DNA from: Rhizobium sp. Root1203
Lineage (GTDB): Bacteria; Pseudomonadota; Alphaproteobacteria; Rhizobiales; Rhizobiaceae
Direction: 5' to 3'
Length of the DNA: 64,000 nucleotides
Assembly: GCF_001424945.1 (NCBI RefSeq)
Contig: NZ_LMCW01000012.1
Coordinates: 2,642-66,641 of the forward strand
Below the pieces are notes generated by a model. That model did no database searches and was not told where the DNA came from. It was given only the letters and a program-made list of their open reading frames with translations. Below are positions 1 to 7,943 of the stretch, in pieces. Position numbers and translations under genes: made by a program. The stretch's first letter is position 1. Each line of letters opens with the position of its first letter.

Positions 1-128
1 TCCGGTAGCCGCAAGGGGCTGTTCGATCCTGAGTGGAACTCCGGTCGGGCTACGCCCTCCCTACGTTCCAACAGGGCTGACAGATTCTCATCTTGATTGA
101 CGCGCATTCTCATCCTGATTGTCGCGCA
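1..128. mobile_element. Terminus of an IS21-like insertion sequence (cut by window edge)
   Basis: Two 22-bp direct repeats lie immediately next to each other at 84-105 and 106-127. They share the core ATTCTCATC(T/C)TGATTG and differ at only two positions. Multiple short terminal repeats with a CA end (CGCGCA, ending near 128) are characteristic of IS21-family ends. No transposase gene is inside the window, so the istA/istB part, if present, lies to the left. The family assignment is inferred from repeat architecture only. Confidence 0.5.
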
Positions 129-406
129 GCACGAGAGCGATCACCGCACATTTAAACCTCCCAGGGAGGGTGATAATGCCAGTATATGAACCATTGATGT
201 CAGCCCGCCGGTATGGGAGGCCGACGCCTCATTAACGAGCGATGCTGGTCGGCTTCTTGTACGGATAATGCTCCCAGCACCACCAGCGCGTTTCGACGCT
301 GGCGGCCGACGTGAAGCCTAAACCTCCCCACTTCATGCAGCCAGCCATGGAGCATAGATGTTCGACGTGGATCATTGCGCCGGCAGCCGTATGCGCCCGT
401 CATTGC
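129..406. other. Gene-poor stretch next to the IS end
   Basis: No gene can be supported here. A 34-codon minus-strand frame (336 to 232) rich in Trp, Tyr and His has no ribosome-binding site. The stretch is probably degraded sequence between the IS terminus and the leftward SRAP operon. Confidence 0.4.
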
Positions 407-1054
407 TCATGAGGCCATCTCTTCGACCGGCAGCAGAACTATCTGGTCGTCAGGCAATGGTCGCTGCAATTTCTTTGCTTCGTCCCATGGCGCGGTCATC
501 CAGAGTTCGATCTCTTCTTCGTTCGTGAGGATGACGGGCATGGCTTTTGGATGGATCGAGGCGACCACGGAGTTCGGCTCGCATGTCAGGAAGCCGAAGA
601 GTTGATGGCTTCCTGAGCGTGGCGTCCTTACAGACCCTCGCTCGCCGCTCCAATTGGTCCAAATGCCGGCAAAGAAAGCCAGTGGCTTATCCTCGTTGAG
701 GGCAAACCAGCGTTTTGTCTTCCTGGGCTTGGTGTCTTCCCATTCGCAGAACTCAGTCCATGGCACCACGCAGCGGTTCTCCGGGCGCAACCAGCCTCGC
801 CAATGCGGAGAGTCCACGCGACGAATGTTGGTGACACCCGTATCGGGCTTGCCACCGGCGACAAACGGTGGCGACGGCATGCCCCAATGCAACATGGCTA
901 TCTCGCGGCCATCCGGCGTGTTTCTTACCACCGGCCCTGGTCGATCCGGGTAGACTTCTACCGTCGGCTCCAGATTGCCGGAGGCATCGATCATAGCTCT
1001 TGTGAACTGTCGAATGGCCTCCTGATTTGAGGTCATGCGGTAGAGGTTGCACAT
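407..1054 (-). CDS. SOS response-associated peptidase (SRAP, YedK/HMCES family)
   Basis: This 215-residue protein belongs to the family that crosslinks to abasic sites in single-stranded DNA through Cys2 and so shields them. The start at 1054 gives Met-Cys-Asn-Leu, putting the catalytic Cys at residue 2 after Met removal, and is preceded by GGAG six bases upstream. Other family residues are visible: Asn76 in TNIRR, Glu101 and Glu104 in WTEFCEW, and His168 in SIHPKAMP. It is the last gene of a leftward operon of small proteins whose promoter carries a LexA box, matching the SOS association of the family. The reading frame stays open upstream for another 98 codons (separate entry), but a longer start would bury the catalytic Cys. 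Confidence 0.9.
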   Translation of the reverse strand: MCNLYRMTSNQEAIRQFTRAMIDASGNLEPTVEVYPDRPGPVVRNTPDGREIAMLHWGMPSPPFVAGGKPDTGVTNIRRVDSPHWRGWLRPENRCVVPWTEFCEWEDTKPRKTKRWFALNEDKPLAFFAGIWTNWSGERGSVRTPRSGSHQLFGFLTCEPNSVVASIHPKAMPVILTNEEEIELWMTAPWDEAKKLQRPLPDDQIVLLPVEEMAS

Positions 1055-1348
1055 GCTGGTCTCCGTTGGTCGCCAATCCCCAAGTCGGTCGACGTCGGTT
1101 GGATCGATGATCTCGCCCTTGAAGAGCGCCCTGAATTCCAGCGCAGTCTGGCGCGCGGAAAAAGAAAATACGAGATAGCTTTGGCCGTAAAGGCTTGCAT
1201 AGTACGAGCGGTGTGCTCGATCGAGCCTCGTTGCCTCAGACATGATCGGGCCACGCTCGACATAGCTGATGTCGTCCCAAAACAGGGCCACCTGATGTGG
1301 GTGCGTCGTCGACAGCATAAAGCGGGAAGGGGCACTTAGACGACTCAT
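1055..1348 (-). CDS. 98-codon ORF in frame with, and running into, the SRAP gene
   Basis: The start ATG at 1348 overlaps the TGA of the preceding 106-residue gene (ATGA overlap), the usual sign of coupled genes. The translation looks protein-like, with aromatic-rich segments such as [17 protein letters not shown], but I recognise no family. It has no stop codon of its own and reads straight into the SRAP start Met-Cys. It is either a separate small gene whose stop has been lost, so that ribosomes make a 313-residue fusion as well as SRAP from its own start, or a regulatory extension. Translation of SRAP from its own ribosome-binding site at 1054 looks necessary for activity. Confidence 0.55.
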
Positions 1349-1665
1349 AGGACGCCATCCTTCCAGACGGGTACCTTCTTGATCTGAACCTTTTCCAGAC
1401 GGCGTATCGGCAGATTGCCGAAGTCCGCTCCGAACGGATCGTGGACCTTGAGCACGATATAGCGGCCGTTTCCGCACCGCTCACACCTGAAATGTCTGGA
1501 CAGCCGATCAAGGCTGACGTCGTCGCGAAACTGCAGCAGGTCTTGCGGCAGATAGCGATGCGTGATCCGGCAATGATGACAGGTCACGACAATCACCTGA
1601 CCGGCCTCTGCCGCGTTCGTCAATGACCAACGGCTCAGCTTCTTGCTCTCGTTCATTTCAGGCAC
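1345..1665 (-). CDS. Small zinc-ribbon-like protein, function unknown
   Basis: The 106-residue product has two Cys-x-x-Cys pairs, C29/C32 (TCHHC) and C61/C64 (CERCG), spaced as in a zinc ribbon, with a basic C-terminal end. The listed start is GTG at 1665; ATG at 1656 (Met-Asn-Glu-Ser) is equally possible because neither has a clear ribosome-binding site. The stop overlaps the next start by four bases. Its place between the LexA-box promoter and SRAP suggests a DNA-associated or regulatory role in the damage response, but that is inferred from context only. Confidence 0.75.
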   Translation of the reverse strand: MPEMNESKKLSRWSLTNAAEAGQVIVVTCHHCRITHRYLPQDLLQFRDDVSLDRLSRHFRCERCGNGRYIVLKVHDPFGADFGNLPIRRLEKVQIKKVPVWKDGVL

Positions 1666-1729
1666 TGGAATGGTCCGACGCTTGTTCAGATGGTTGACTG
1701 TTAGGCGTGGATGGCGATCTACCGAGCGA

Positions 1730-1921
1730 TCATCGATCGAAGCGCGGTACCCATCCGCGGGTCATGCCACGGCTCATAGCGCCTTCCGCCAGTGCGAGCT
1801 GTTGGCGCAGATGCCGGATGTCCTCGAGCAGCGTAGCAATGGTGGCATGCACGTCATCATCGTGCCAGGCAAGCGCAGCCTGCACTTCGAAATCGACGTC
1901 TTCTTTCTTCATGGGCAGCAT
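1730..1921 (-). CDS. Small acidic helical protein, function unknown
   Basis: The product has 63 residues. The N-terminal part is acidic (KKEDVDFEVQ) and the centre is a predicted amphipathic helix (TIATLLEDIRHLRQQLALAEG) that could form a coiled coil. The ATG at 1921 overlaps the TGA of the upstream 55-residue gene (TGATG), so translation is probably coupled. It is the second gene of the LexA-box operon. No family recognised. Confidence 0.6.
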   Translation of the reverse strand: MLPMKKEDVDFEVQAALAWHDDDVHATIATLLEDIRHLRQQLALAEGAMSRGMTRGWVPRFDR

Positions 1922-2088
1922 CAGTGAAGGTCCAAGCTCAGCTGCATACCCTTGATCACCGGCAGCGGGCGACCAATGTCGATCCTACCGAAAACTTGCT
2001 TCCGGCGCTCGGCATCGCGTTCGCGTTCAGCACGGCACGCGGCTACGACGGCCAATGCGTTTGCGATGACTTCCTCTGTCCTTGTCAT
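1921..2088 (-). CDS. 55-residue protein, first gene of the LexA-box operon
   Basis: The ATG at 2088 follows GAGG eight bases upstream. The product begins MTRTEEVIANALAVV, continues with a highly charged segment (RAERERDAERRK) and ends with a short hydrophobic tail. The stop overlaps the next start (TGATG). No family is recognised. It is too short for most gene callers, but the ribosome-binding site, coupling and position 18 bases below the LexA box support it. Confidence 0.6.
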   Translation of the reverse strand: MTRTEEVIANALAVVAACRAERERDAERRKQVFGRIDIGRPLPVIKGMQLSLDLH

Positions 2089-2105
2089 GTGCGAACCTCG
2101 TATCT

Positions 2106-2142
2106 GTTCTCTTTATGTTCTCATTTTGTGAGAAAGAGTCAA
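2106..2142 (-). promoter_or_regulatory. SOS promoter: LexA box overlapping a sigma-70 type promoter
   Basis: GTTC-N7-GTTC at 2106-2120 (GAAC-N7-GAAC on the transcribed strand) is a perfect match to the alphaproteobacterial LexA operator. It covers the -10 element AACATA (2114-2119), which lies 17 bases from a -35 element TTGACT (2137-2142). LexA binding would therefore block polymerase. The first start codon of the leftward operon is 18 bases downstream at 2088. Confidence 0.8.
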
Positions 2143-2216
2143 GACGAACATTATGTGGTCACTGGACGAAAAAGATTCGCCGGGCATGTATGAAGTTGGA
2201 TGGCAAGGAGACAAAG

Positions 2217-2399
2217 ATGAGGAGGCTGCGAGCAATTATCATAGCCGGATCGCTGATCGGTCTAACCACGATTACGTCGGCGTGCACGCCCGCGCACAAT
2301 TCAAATCGCGCCGATTTTCAATACCAACCGAGAAATTCCGTGAACCCCGCTTGTGCGGACGGCTTCAGGCCGAATAACGCCCGCTCATGCAGCTACTGA
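2217..2399 (+). CDS. Small secreted lipoprotein
   Basis: The 60-residue product has a signal peptide (MRRLRAIIIAGSLIGL) ending in a lipobox, Thr-Ser-Ala-Cys, with Cys23 as the lipidated residue. The mature part is short and polar and contains two more Cys residues near the end (ACADGF and RSCSY) that could form a disulfide. AAGGAG lies five bases before ATG 2217. It is divergent from the LexA-box operon. Function unknown. Confidence 0.7.
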   Translation: MRRLRAIIIAGSLIGLTTITSACTPAHNSNRADFQYQPRNSVNPACADGFRPNNARSCSY

Positions 2400-2423
2400 T
2401 CGCAACGAAGACCGCCGTCAGGC

Positions 2424-2546
2424 GAACCGACGCTCATTGCTGAGATCGAATATCGGGCATGGACCCATGACGGAAAACTGCGGCATGCGTCCTATAAAGG
2501 GCTGCGCGAAGTGCAGGACAATGCGGCGGTTTATGAGATTGAGTGA
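2424..2546 (+). pseudogene. C-terminal relic of an ATP-dependent DNA ligase (LigD/LigC type)
   Basis: One frame encodes EPTLIAEIEYRAWT, then DGKLRHASYKGLRE, and ends ...AVYEIE followed by TGA at 2544-2546. This is the typical end of the OB-fold domain of bacterial ATP-dependent ligases from non-homologous end-joining systems. The adenylation domain and start are missing, and the frame upstream of 2424 is unrelated. It is a decayed remnant that cannot make a working ligase. Confidence 0.72.
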
Positions 2547-2763
2547 GACAGGCGATCTCAAAAGCATTACGTTTCAGCGCAAGCTCGCACTGCCTCACAT
2601 TTTCGCAACTCATTGATATGGCCCGCATGCCGTACTCCGGCATGGAGTCACACCAACCATTGGACGGTTAAGTTTTCGCCATCCTCTCTTGCCTGCGCTT
2701 TTCTGGTAATTACTGGATGAGACGGGGTTGGTTCGATGTAGCTGACAACGTTGGACGGTATCG

Positions 2764-3165
2764 CTAACCGTCTGAAATGCGGGTGGACCCCAAGCAGCAC
2801 ACCCCACACCAAACGCCCAGCGCGAAGTGGGCCGCAACGACGGGCCACAAAGCGATCCCACCGATGCCGTGGCGAAACCACTCAAGTATGAGTATTGCCA
2901 CCACGGCGAAATTATATAACAGCATCGCTCGCACCAATCCCTTGGTAGCCTTGCCTGCCAGGTCATCTCGCGCAAGCCAGCACGCGACGGACAAGCTCAG
3001 TACCGCTGCTCCGGCGACACGGGCGACCGTCATACCGGCATGCGTGCCTGGCTCGGCCCCGAGGAGCACTTCGATTAAGAGCGCGGGAGCCAGCAGCAAT
3101 GTCATTCCCGTAGCCGCTTCGACTACGCCCGTTACCGATAGCAGTAGTCTGGCATTTGCACCCAT
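2764..3165 (-). CDS. Small four-helix membrane protein, function unknown
   Basis: The 133-residue product has about four hydrophobic segments (near residues 5-33, 43-65, 78-95 and 100-125) separated by short charged loops. It starts 12 bases after the stop of the sulfatase gene on the same strand, so the two are probably co-transcribed. It could be an accessory inner-membrane protein of the sulfatase unit, but no family was recognised. Confidence 0.7.
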   Translation of the reverse strand: MGANARLLLSVTGVVEAATGMTLLLAPALLIEVLLGAEPGTHAGMTVARVAGAAVLSLSVACWLARDDLAGKATKGLVRAMLLYNFAVVAILILEWFRHGIGGIALWPVVAAHFALGVWCGVCCLGSTRISDG

Positions 3166-3177
3166 TGTTCCAGACCA

Positions 3178-5619
3178 TTATTGTCCGAGCTTGAACGTCA
3201 GCTTGTCGATCTTGCCGGAGAACTTGAACGGAGCGTCGTAGCGATACTCGACCAGAGCGACCCCTGTGCGCGTATCCTGGCCGACGTCGAAGCTTTCGTC
3301 CTCCGGAAATGTGATGGGCGTCGTGTGTTCAACTGAGTTTGTCGCCACCTGCTGGCCGTCCACCGACAGGACGCCGCTGCCGCCCTTGCCGAGGCCCGGA
3401 CCATCGGACTTGAACTCGAAGACGATCTGGTGCTTGCCCGGTTCCAGTTCCGGCCCCTCCCACGTCGTGCGCTTCAGGTCGAGAAGGTTGTAGAGAAACA
3501 CGACCTTGCCCCTGCCGACGCCGAAGTCGCCTTTGCTGAGGAACAGGCCGTAGCCGCCGAACCGTCCGCCCTCGGTGACGATCATGCCATCCGCACCGCC
3601 ATCAGGTATCTCGACCTCGGCCGTGATCGTATAGGACTTGTTGAGGACGCTCGGTGCGGCGCTCAGCGGTACACCGCTCAATGCCCCCGAATAGGTGAAC
3701 TCGGTCCGTCCGGCCGTCAGGTTGGGGCGCGGCGTGTTCCAACGGGAAAGCGTCGAATTGTCGAGCGGCAGTACGTCGTACTTCTTCGCCTCGGAATAGA
3801 AGAGGTCCTGCATCTGCTTGAGCTTGTCGGGCATCTTGGCGGCAAGATCGTTGAACTGGGTCGGGTCGTCTTTGACGTTGTAGAGTTCCCAGTTGTAACC
3901 GGTGATGACATCAGGCGGCGTCGCGGTGCTTAGTTCCCAGGGTCGGGTTGCGGGCGTCGTCGCCGCCACCCAGTCATTATCGTAAATGGCGCGATTGCCA
4001 AGCATCTCGAAGTATTGCGTCGTGTGTCGGGTGGAGGTATTGGCGTTTGCCTTGTCCCACGCATACATCATGCTCACCCCTTCGACCGGCTTCTGCGCGA
4101 TGCCGTTGATCGTCTCTGGTGCCGGAATGCCGGTGGCTTCGAGAATTGTCGGAACGATGTCGATCACATGTGAGAACTGGCGGCGGATGCCACCCAGGTC
4201 GGTGATGTGACCGGGCCACGACATCGCCACCCCTTGAGAGGTTCCGCCGAAATGCGACGGCACCTGTTTCACCCACTTGAACGGTGTGTCCATCGCCCAG
4301 GCCCACCCTGCCGCAAAATGCGGGAACGTCCGCTCCGAGCCCCAGAAAGGATACCAAAGGAACTGGTCTTTGACCGGCACGGATACACCGTTGAAGGTCG
4401 TGAATTCGTTCGGCGTGCCGTTGAGCATGCCTTCGGCGCTCGCGCCGTTGTCGCCGCCGATATAAATGACCAGGGTATTGTCCAGTTCGCCAAGGTCGTC
4501 GACCGCCTGAATAACCCGACCGATCTCGTTGTCGGCATAGGAAAGGTAAGCGCCGTAGACATCCGCCTGCTTGATGAAGAGTTTTCTCTCTTCGAAGCTC
4601 AAACTATCCCATTGCGGCAGCTCTTTCGGCCACGGCGTCAGTTGGGCGTTCTCGGGCATGATGCCCAGCCGCTTCTGGTTGGCGAAAATCGTCTCTCGCA
4701 ACTTGTTCCACCCGTCGTCGAAGAGATGCATGTCGCTGATCTTCTCGACCCATTCCGGGGTCGGATGATGCGGCGCGTGTGTAGCACCCGGTACGTAGTA
4801 GACGAGCCAGGGCTTGCCGGGCGCGATTTCCTTCAACTGCTTCATGTACTGGATGGCTTCGTCGGCCATCGCGGTTTCCATGTTCCATCCCGGATGGCCC
4901 TCGAACGGATAGATGGCCGTCGTGTTCCTGTAGAGGTTGGGCTGCCACTGACTGGCATCGCCGCCGACGAAGCCATAGAAATATTCAAAGCCCATTCCGT
5001 TCGGCCATTGGTTGAACGGACCTGCTTGGCTCGACTGATAGGAAGGAGTGTTGTGATCCTTGCCGAACCACGACGTCGCGTAGCCGTTCTCCCTGAGGAT
5101 TGTGCCGATGGTACCTTTTTCAACCGGGATGATCGAATCGTAGCCCGGATAGCCTGTCGCTATTTCGCCGACCACTCCGAAACCGACCGAATGATGGTTT
5201 CGTCCCGTGATCAAAGCCGCCCGTGTCGGCGAACAGAGCGAGGTCGAGTGAAAATTGGTAAAGCGCAATCCCTGGTTCGCGATGCGATCCATTGCAGGCG
5301 TAGGAATGACTCCGCCGAAGGTGCTTGGGGCACCATATCCCTGGTCATCAGTCATGATTAGCAGCACGTTCGGCGCACCCTTTGGTGGCACGACGCGTGG
5401 AGCCCACCAAGGCTGTGATTCTGAGGCCTTTTCCTTGATTACACCGCCGAAGTTCGGTGTAGGCGGCGGAAGTTGTTTGCCGTCGAGGGTAATGCTGGCC
5501 CCCGGCGCGCCAATCGCGGTTTGGGCGAATGCCGTCGGGCAGCCAAATCCAGTCAACGCCGTAAAACCCAGGGCGGCAAGGACGCTACGAGAGATGTGCA
5601 AAACACTATGGCGACGCAT
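3178..5619 (-). CDS. Periplasmic arylsulfatase (type I, formylglycine-dependent)
   Basis: The 813-residue protein hydrolyses sulfate esters. An N-terminal signal peptide (about residues 1-32, cleavage near AFA-Q) sends it to the periplasm. The metal-binding start of the domain is PNVLLIMTDDQG (Asp91, Asp92). The active-site motif CSPTR at 129-133 contains Cys129, which must be converted to formylglycine. It is longer than minimal arylsulfatases because of a C-terminal beta-rich domain from about residue 620. GGAGGG five bases before ATG 5619 supports the start. A maturation enzyme is not encoded nearby. The downstream membrane protein is probably in the same transcript. Confidence 0.92.
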   Translation of the reverse strand: MRRHSVLHISRSVLAALGFTALTGFGCPTAFAQTAIGAPGASITLDGKQLPPPTPNFGGVIKEKASESQPWWAPRVVPPKGAPNVLLIMTDDQGYGAPSTFGGVIPTPAMDRIANQGLRFTNFHSTSLCSPTRAALITGRNHHSVGFGVVGEIATGYPGYDSIIPVEKGTIGTILRENGYATSWFGKDHNTPSYQSSQAGPFNQWPNGMGFEYFYGFVGGDASQWQPNLYRNTTAIYPFEGHPGWNMETAMADEAIQYMKQLKEIAPGKPWLVYYVPGATHAPHHPTPEWVEKISDMHLFDDGWNKLRETIFANQKRLGIMPENAQLTPWPKELPQWDSLSFEERKLFIKQADVYGAYLSYADNEIGRVIQAVDDLGELDNTLVIYIGGDNGASAEGMLNGTPNEFTTFNGVSVPVKDQFLWYPFWGSERTFPHFAAGWAWAMDTPFKWVKQVPSHFGGTSQGVAMSWPGHITDLGGIRRQFSHVIDIVPTILEATGIPAPETINGIAQKPVEGVSMMYAWDKANANTSTRHTTQYFEMLGNRAIYDNDWVAATTPATRPWELSTATPPDVITGYNWELYNVKDDPTQFNDLAAKMPDKLKQMQDLFYSEAKKYDVLPLDNSTLSRWNTPRPNLTAGRTEFTYSGALSGVPLSAAPSVLNKSYTITAEVEIPDGGADGMIVTEGGRFGGYGLFLSKGDFGVGRGKVVFLYNLLDLKRTTWEGPELEPGKHQIVFEFKSDGPGLGKGGSGVLSVDGQQVATNSVEHTTPITFPEDESFDVGQDTRTGVALVEYRYDAPFKFSGKIDKLTFKLGQ

Positions 5620-5652
5620 GAAATCCCTCCACTTGGCTAAGCAGAGCAGCGT

Positions 5653-6015
5653 CTAACAAGAAATACAGAACCAATATTCGCTCGTGAAAGCACAGAGGTC
5701 GGAACCCGAATCGGTCTGGCCAGAATGAGCATGAGCAATCGTTGGTAGCGCTTCCCTCCCAGGACGCTTGCAACCGCAGATAAGAATGTATGATAGCGGG
5801 CCCGGTGTACAGCAAAAACGCCGATCAATGCCGTGTGTCCCACATGGGGCACTAAGTCCGTCTCGGTTCGCCTCCGGCCGGCCGAACTCATGACCCATCA
5901 AATCAGCCTGCATGCGATCGGAAACGCCGGCATTCTCGATGCGATCCTGAAACCTGTGGCGGAAGGAGTAGAGCGTGTGAAGGCGGGTAGGGCGCAGCTC
6001 CTCCTTCTTCATCAA
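5653..6015 (-). pseudogene. C-terminal relic of a tyrosine recombinase/phage-type integrase
   Basis: The minus-strand frame contains TLYSFRHRFQDRIENAGV and then QADLMGHEFGRP. These match the R-H-x-x-R region and the LMGH box of tyrosine recombinases. After that the frame loses similarity and the catalytic Tyr is not seen; upstream, no catalytic first Arg region is present. It is a remnant of an integrated element. Together with the IS end and ligase relic it marks this side of the window as a hotspot for mobile DNA. Confidence 0.55.
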
Positions 6016-6304
6016 CTATCAGGGCAGACGCGACGACGGCCTCGTCCACAGGATCGACGATGTCGCTTGCCTCGCGCGCAGGACTATGGCTTCAAAAGTC
6101 CGCCGGACCTTACCCGATCTTCAAGCTTCCCAAATGAGTACGCGGCCGAAGTGTAGGCTACAGCGTTTTACACCCTCTTTGATCTTATTCAGCAATCTCC
6201 AACAGAAAATCCGCAGTTTTACTTTAAGGTGCTTGATATGGGCCAATTAAGCATAGCTTCCCAAGCTGAATGTTCGTGATGGCCATTGGGCCGCCCTGAG
6301 CGGA
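6016..6304. other. Non-coding stretch between integrase relic and methyltransferase
   Basis: No gene with a ribosome-binding site or recognisable product is visible. Part of it may be further decayed recombinase sequence. Confidence 0.4.
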
Positions 6305-6928
6305 CTACTCTTCTACCTTCTCGAAGATGCTGAACTGAAAGTTTTGGACCGAATCCCAAGGCGTGTGATGCTGGTGTCGCTCTGTAGTCAGCAATCGGAA
6401 TTTTGGAGAGAGGATTGAAGCCAGTTCGTCCGGCTCGTATCTCGTGACCGGTAAGCCACTGCACTTCTCAGGTCCATCAGCGGCAAACGTACCTATGATG
6501 GCTTTTCCGCTCTCCTTTAGCGTTTCACCCATCACACTGACGTAGGCACTTCGCTCCTCGGTTGAGGTCAGGAAATGGAAGGCCGCCCTGTCGTGCCAGA
6601 GGTCGTATTTTTTGTCGGGCATCCACGCAGTGACATTTGAGACGATCCATTTTACTCCATGGGCGTTCGATATTCTCGCTCTAGCCCGCTCAAGAGCGGC
6701 AGCAGAAAGATCGAGCACTGTGATCTCCAGGTTATCAGACTGTGCCAGTGCATCGACGAGGCGCGAGGCTCCCCCGCCCACATCTATAACGGCCATGCCG
6801 GACGCCAAGCCAGCCGTTTGCAGTAGCTTGATTGACAGTGCGGGCGTTTCTTCGAACCAGCTCACATCTGCCTCGCCCTTTGATTTGTAGACGGTTTCCC
6901 AGTGAGTTTGCGCATCGAAGTCAGTCAT
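6305..6928 (-). CDS. Class I SAM-dependent methyltransferase
   Basis: The 207-residue single-domain enzyme has the SAM-binding motif I as VIDVGGGASRLVDAL, the acidic motif II as ITVLDLS, and later DLWHDRAAFHFLT, typical of small Rossmann methyltransferases. The substrate is not evident; relatives are loosely annotated as TehB-like or thiopurine-type. The start at ATG 6928 (Met-Thr-Asp-Phe) is preferred because GGGAGG is eight bases upstream. ATG 6934, two codons earlier, sits too close to it. It appears to be a single-gene unit. Confidence 0.85.
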   Translation of the reverse strand: MTDFDAQTHWETVYKSKGEADVSWFEETPALSIKLLQTAGLASGMAVIDVGGGASRLVDALAQSDNLEITVLDLSAAALERARARISNAHGVKWIVSNVTAWMPDKKYDLWHDRAAFHFLTSTEERSAYVSVMGETLKESGKAIIGTFAADGPEKCSGLPVTRYEPDELASILSPKFRLLTTERHQHHTPWDSVQNFQFSIFEKVEE

Positions 6929-7430
6929 CGTCATCTCCTCCCAACGGCCGAATCGAACTGTAGTCTTATGGGTTCCTTCCACACGATTTTATGAAGGTGT
7001 CGCCACTGGCGCAAACCGGCCTACTCAGCTGACATTGAGGCGACCGATCGCAAATCGGGGGGATGTGTGTAAACGGTCCAGGGTTTTACCCCCCAGCTCG
7101 TGTTTGCCCAACGAGGAAAAAAGTGAGGGCACTGGGGTAAAAAGAATCAACGAAATCAATTGCACGTAATTTCCCCTCACTCGGTGCGATTTTTATTGAT
7201 TTTGCTTGGAAAACTGCGATTCCTGACTACCCTGCAGGGGGCGCCAAGATTGTTAACATAATGATTTAGCTCAATCTTTTGGCTGTTTTTCGCTCACTGA
7301 ACTCAAGCCAAGGTATAGGTTGTTGTTGTATCGAACCGGATAAGTCATCGCGTCACTCAGAAGGCATATCGACGAGGCCATTGTCGTTGACCTCGCCGGA
7401 ATCGAGGACGGCGGGGTGGCGCGGCTTAGC
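6929..7430. other. 500-bp intergenic region with nested inverted repeats
   Basis: No protein gene is supported. Two interlocking inverted repeats are present: TTTTACCCC (7084-7092) with GGGGTAAAA (7134-7142), and AGTGAGGG (7122-7129) with CCCTCACT (7174-7181). An intrinsic-terminator-like hairpin on the plus strand follows at 7243-7290. A plus-strand small RNA ending near 7290 is possible but unproven. Confidence 0.4.
7243..7290 (+). terminator. Terminator-like hairpin with no upstream gene
   Basis: GCCAAGATTG (7243-7252) pairs with CAATCTTTTGGC (7272-7283) with a two-base bulge, followed by TGTTTTT. The T-tract lies only on the plus strand, while both flanking genes are on the minus strand, so it would end an otherwise unannotated plus-strand transcript. 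Confidence 0.4.
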
Positions 7431-7943
7431 TCATAGCTTTCCGAACGCCACGCCTCTCCAGCCCCAGCCGGCCCGATGTGCGGCGTCAACGAGGGGAGTT
7501 TTTATTTCGCTGGTATTGAAGCGATACTCGTAAACCTTGCCATATGACAAATCCTCCTTGAAGGCGAAGGCCACGTCAAAGCTCTTTTCCCACTTTCGAC
7601 CGCGAAACGCATCGGCACTCAGGGCAAGCGTTGGGATGCCGGCGCGCCATTCGACAGACCATTCCTGATCGACGGCGCGAACGTCGCAATTGGCAGCATC
7701 GAATTTCAGCAACACCTTGAACACCCTTTGTAACCCAGCTTTGGCAAATAGCTCGTACCAGTGCGCATCAACGATCTTCCATTCGGCGACGAGATCAACG
7801 CCTTCCGGCCTGCCGTCCCGAATGACGAACGGCGCAGTCTTTCTATTGATGGTGAGAAGATCGTTACGAAGCGCTGCCGCCGATTGGCGGTCCACGCCAT
7901 GCGGCGCCGGTTTATATCCTGTCAGCCAGTCGAACAATTTCAC
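7431..7943 (-). CDS. Conserved-looking hypothetical protein, 170 residues
   Basis: The start is GTG 7943, preceded by GAGGAAATCTCC. The soluble product begins KLFDWLTGYKPA and has alternating charged and aromatic stretches (VDAHWYELFAKAGL, YGKVYEYRFNTSEI) like an alpha/beta protein. No signal peptide, membrane segment or known catalytic motif is seen. Codon use looks like its neighbours. Function unknown. Confidence 0.7.
   Translation of the reverse strand: MKLFDWLTGYKPAPHGVDRQSAAALRNDLLTINRKTAPFVIRDGRPEGVDLVAEWKIVDAHWYELFAKAGLQRVFKVLLKFDAANCDVRAVDQEWSVEWRAGIPTLALSADAFRGRKWEKSFDVAFAFKEDLSYGKVYEYRFNTSEIKTPLVDAAHRAGWGWRGVAFGKL

Noticed and set aside
232..336. 34-codon Trp/Tyr-rich frame near the left edge
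   Set aside because: Protein-like words but no ribosome-binding site or family; too weak to call.
4207..5361. 384-codon plus-strand frame inside the sulfatase gene
   Set aside because: Shadow of the sulfatase on the other strand. It has no ribosome-binding site and its translation is Arg/His-rich and shapeless.
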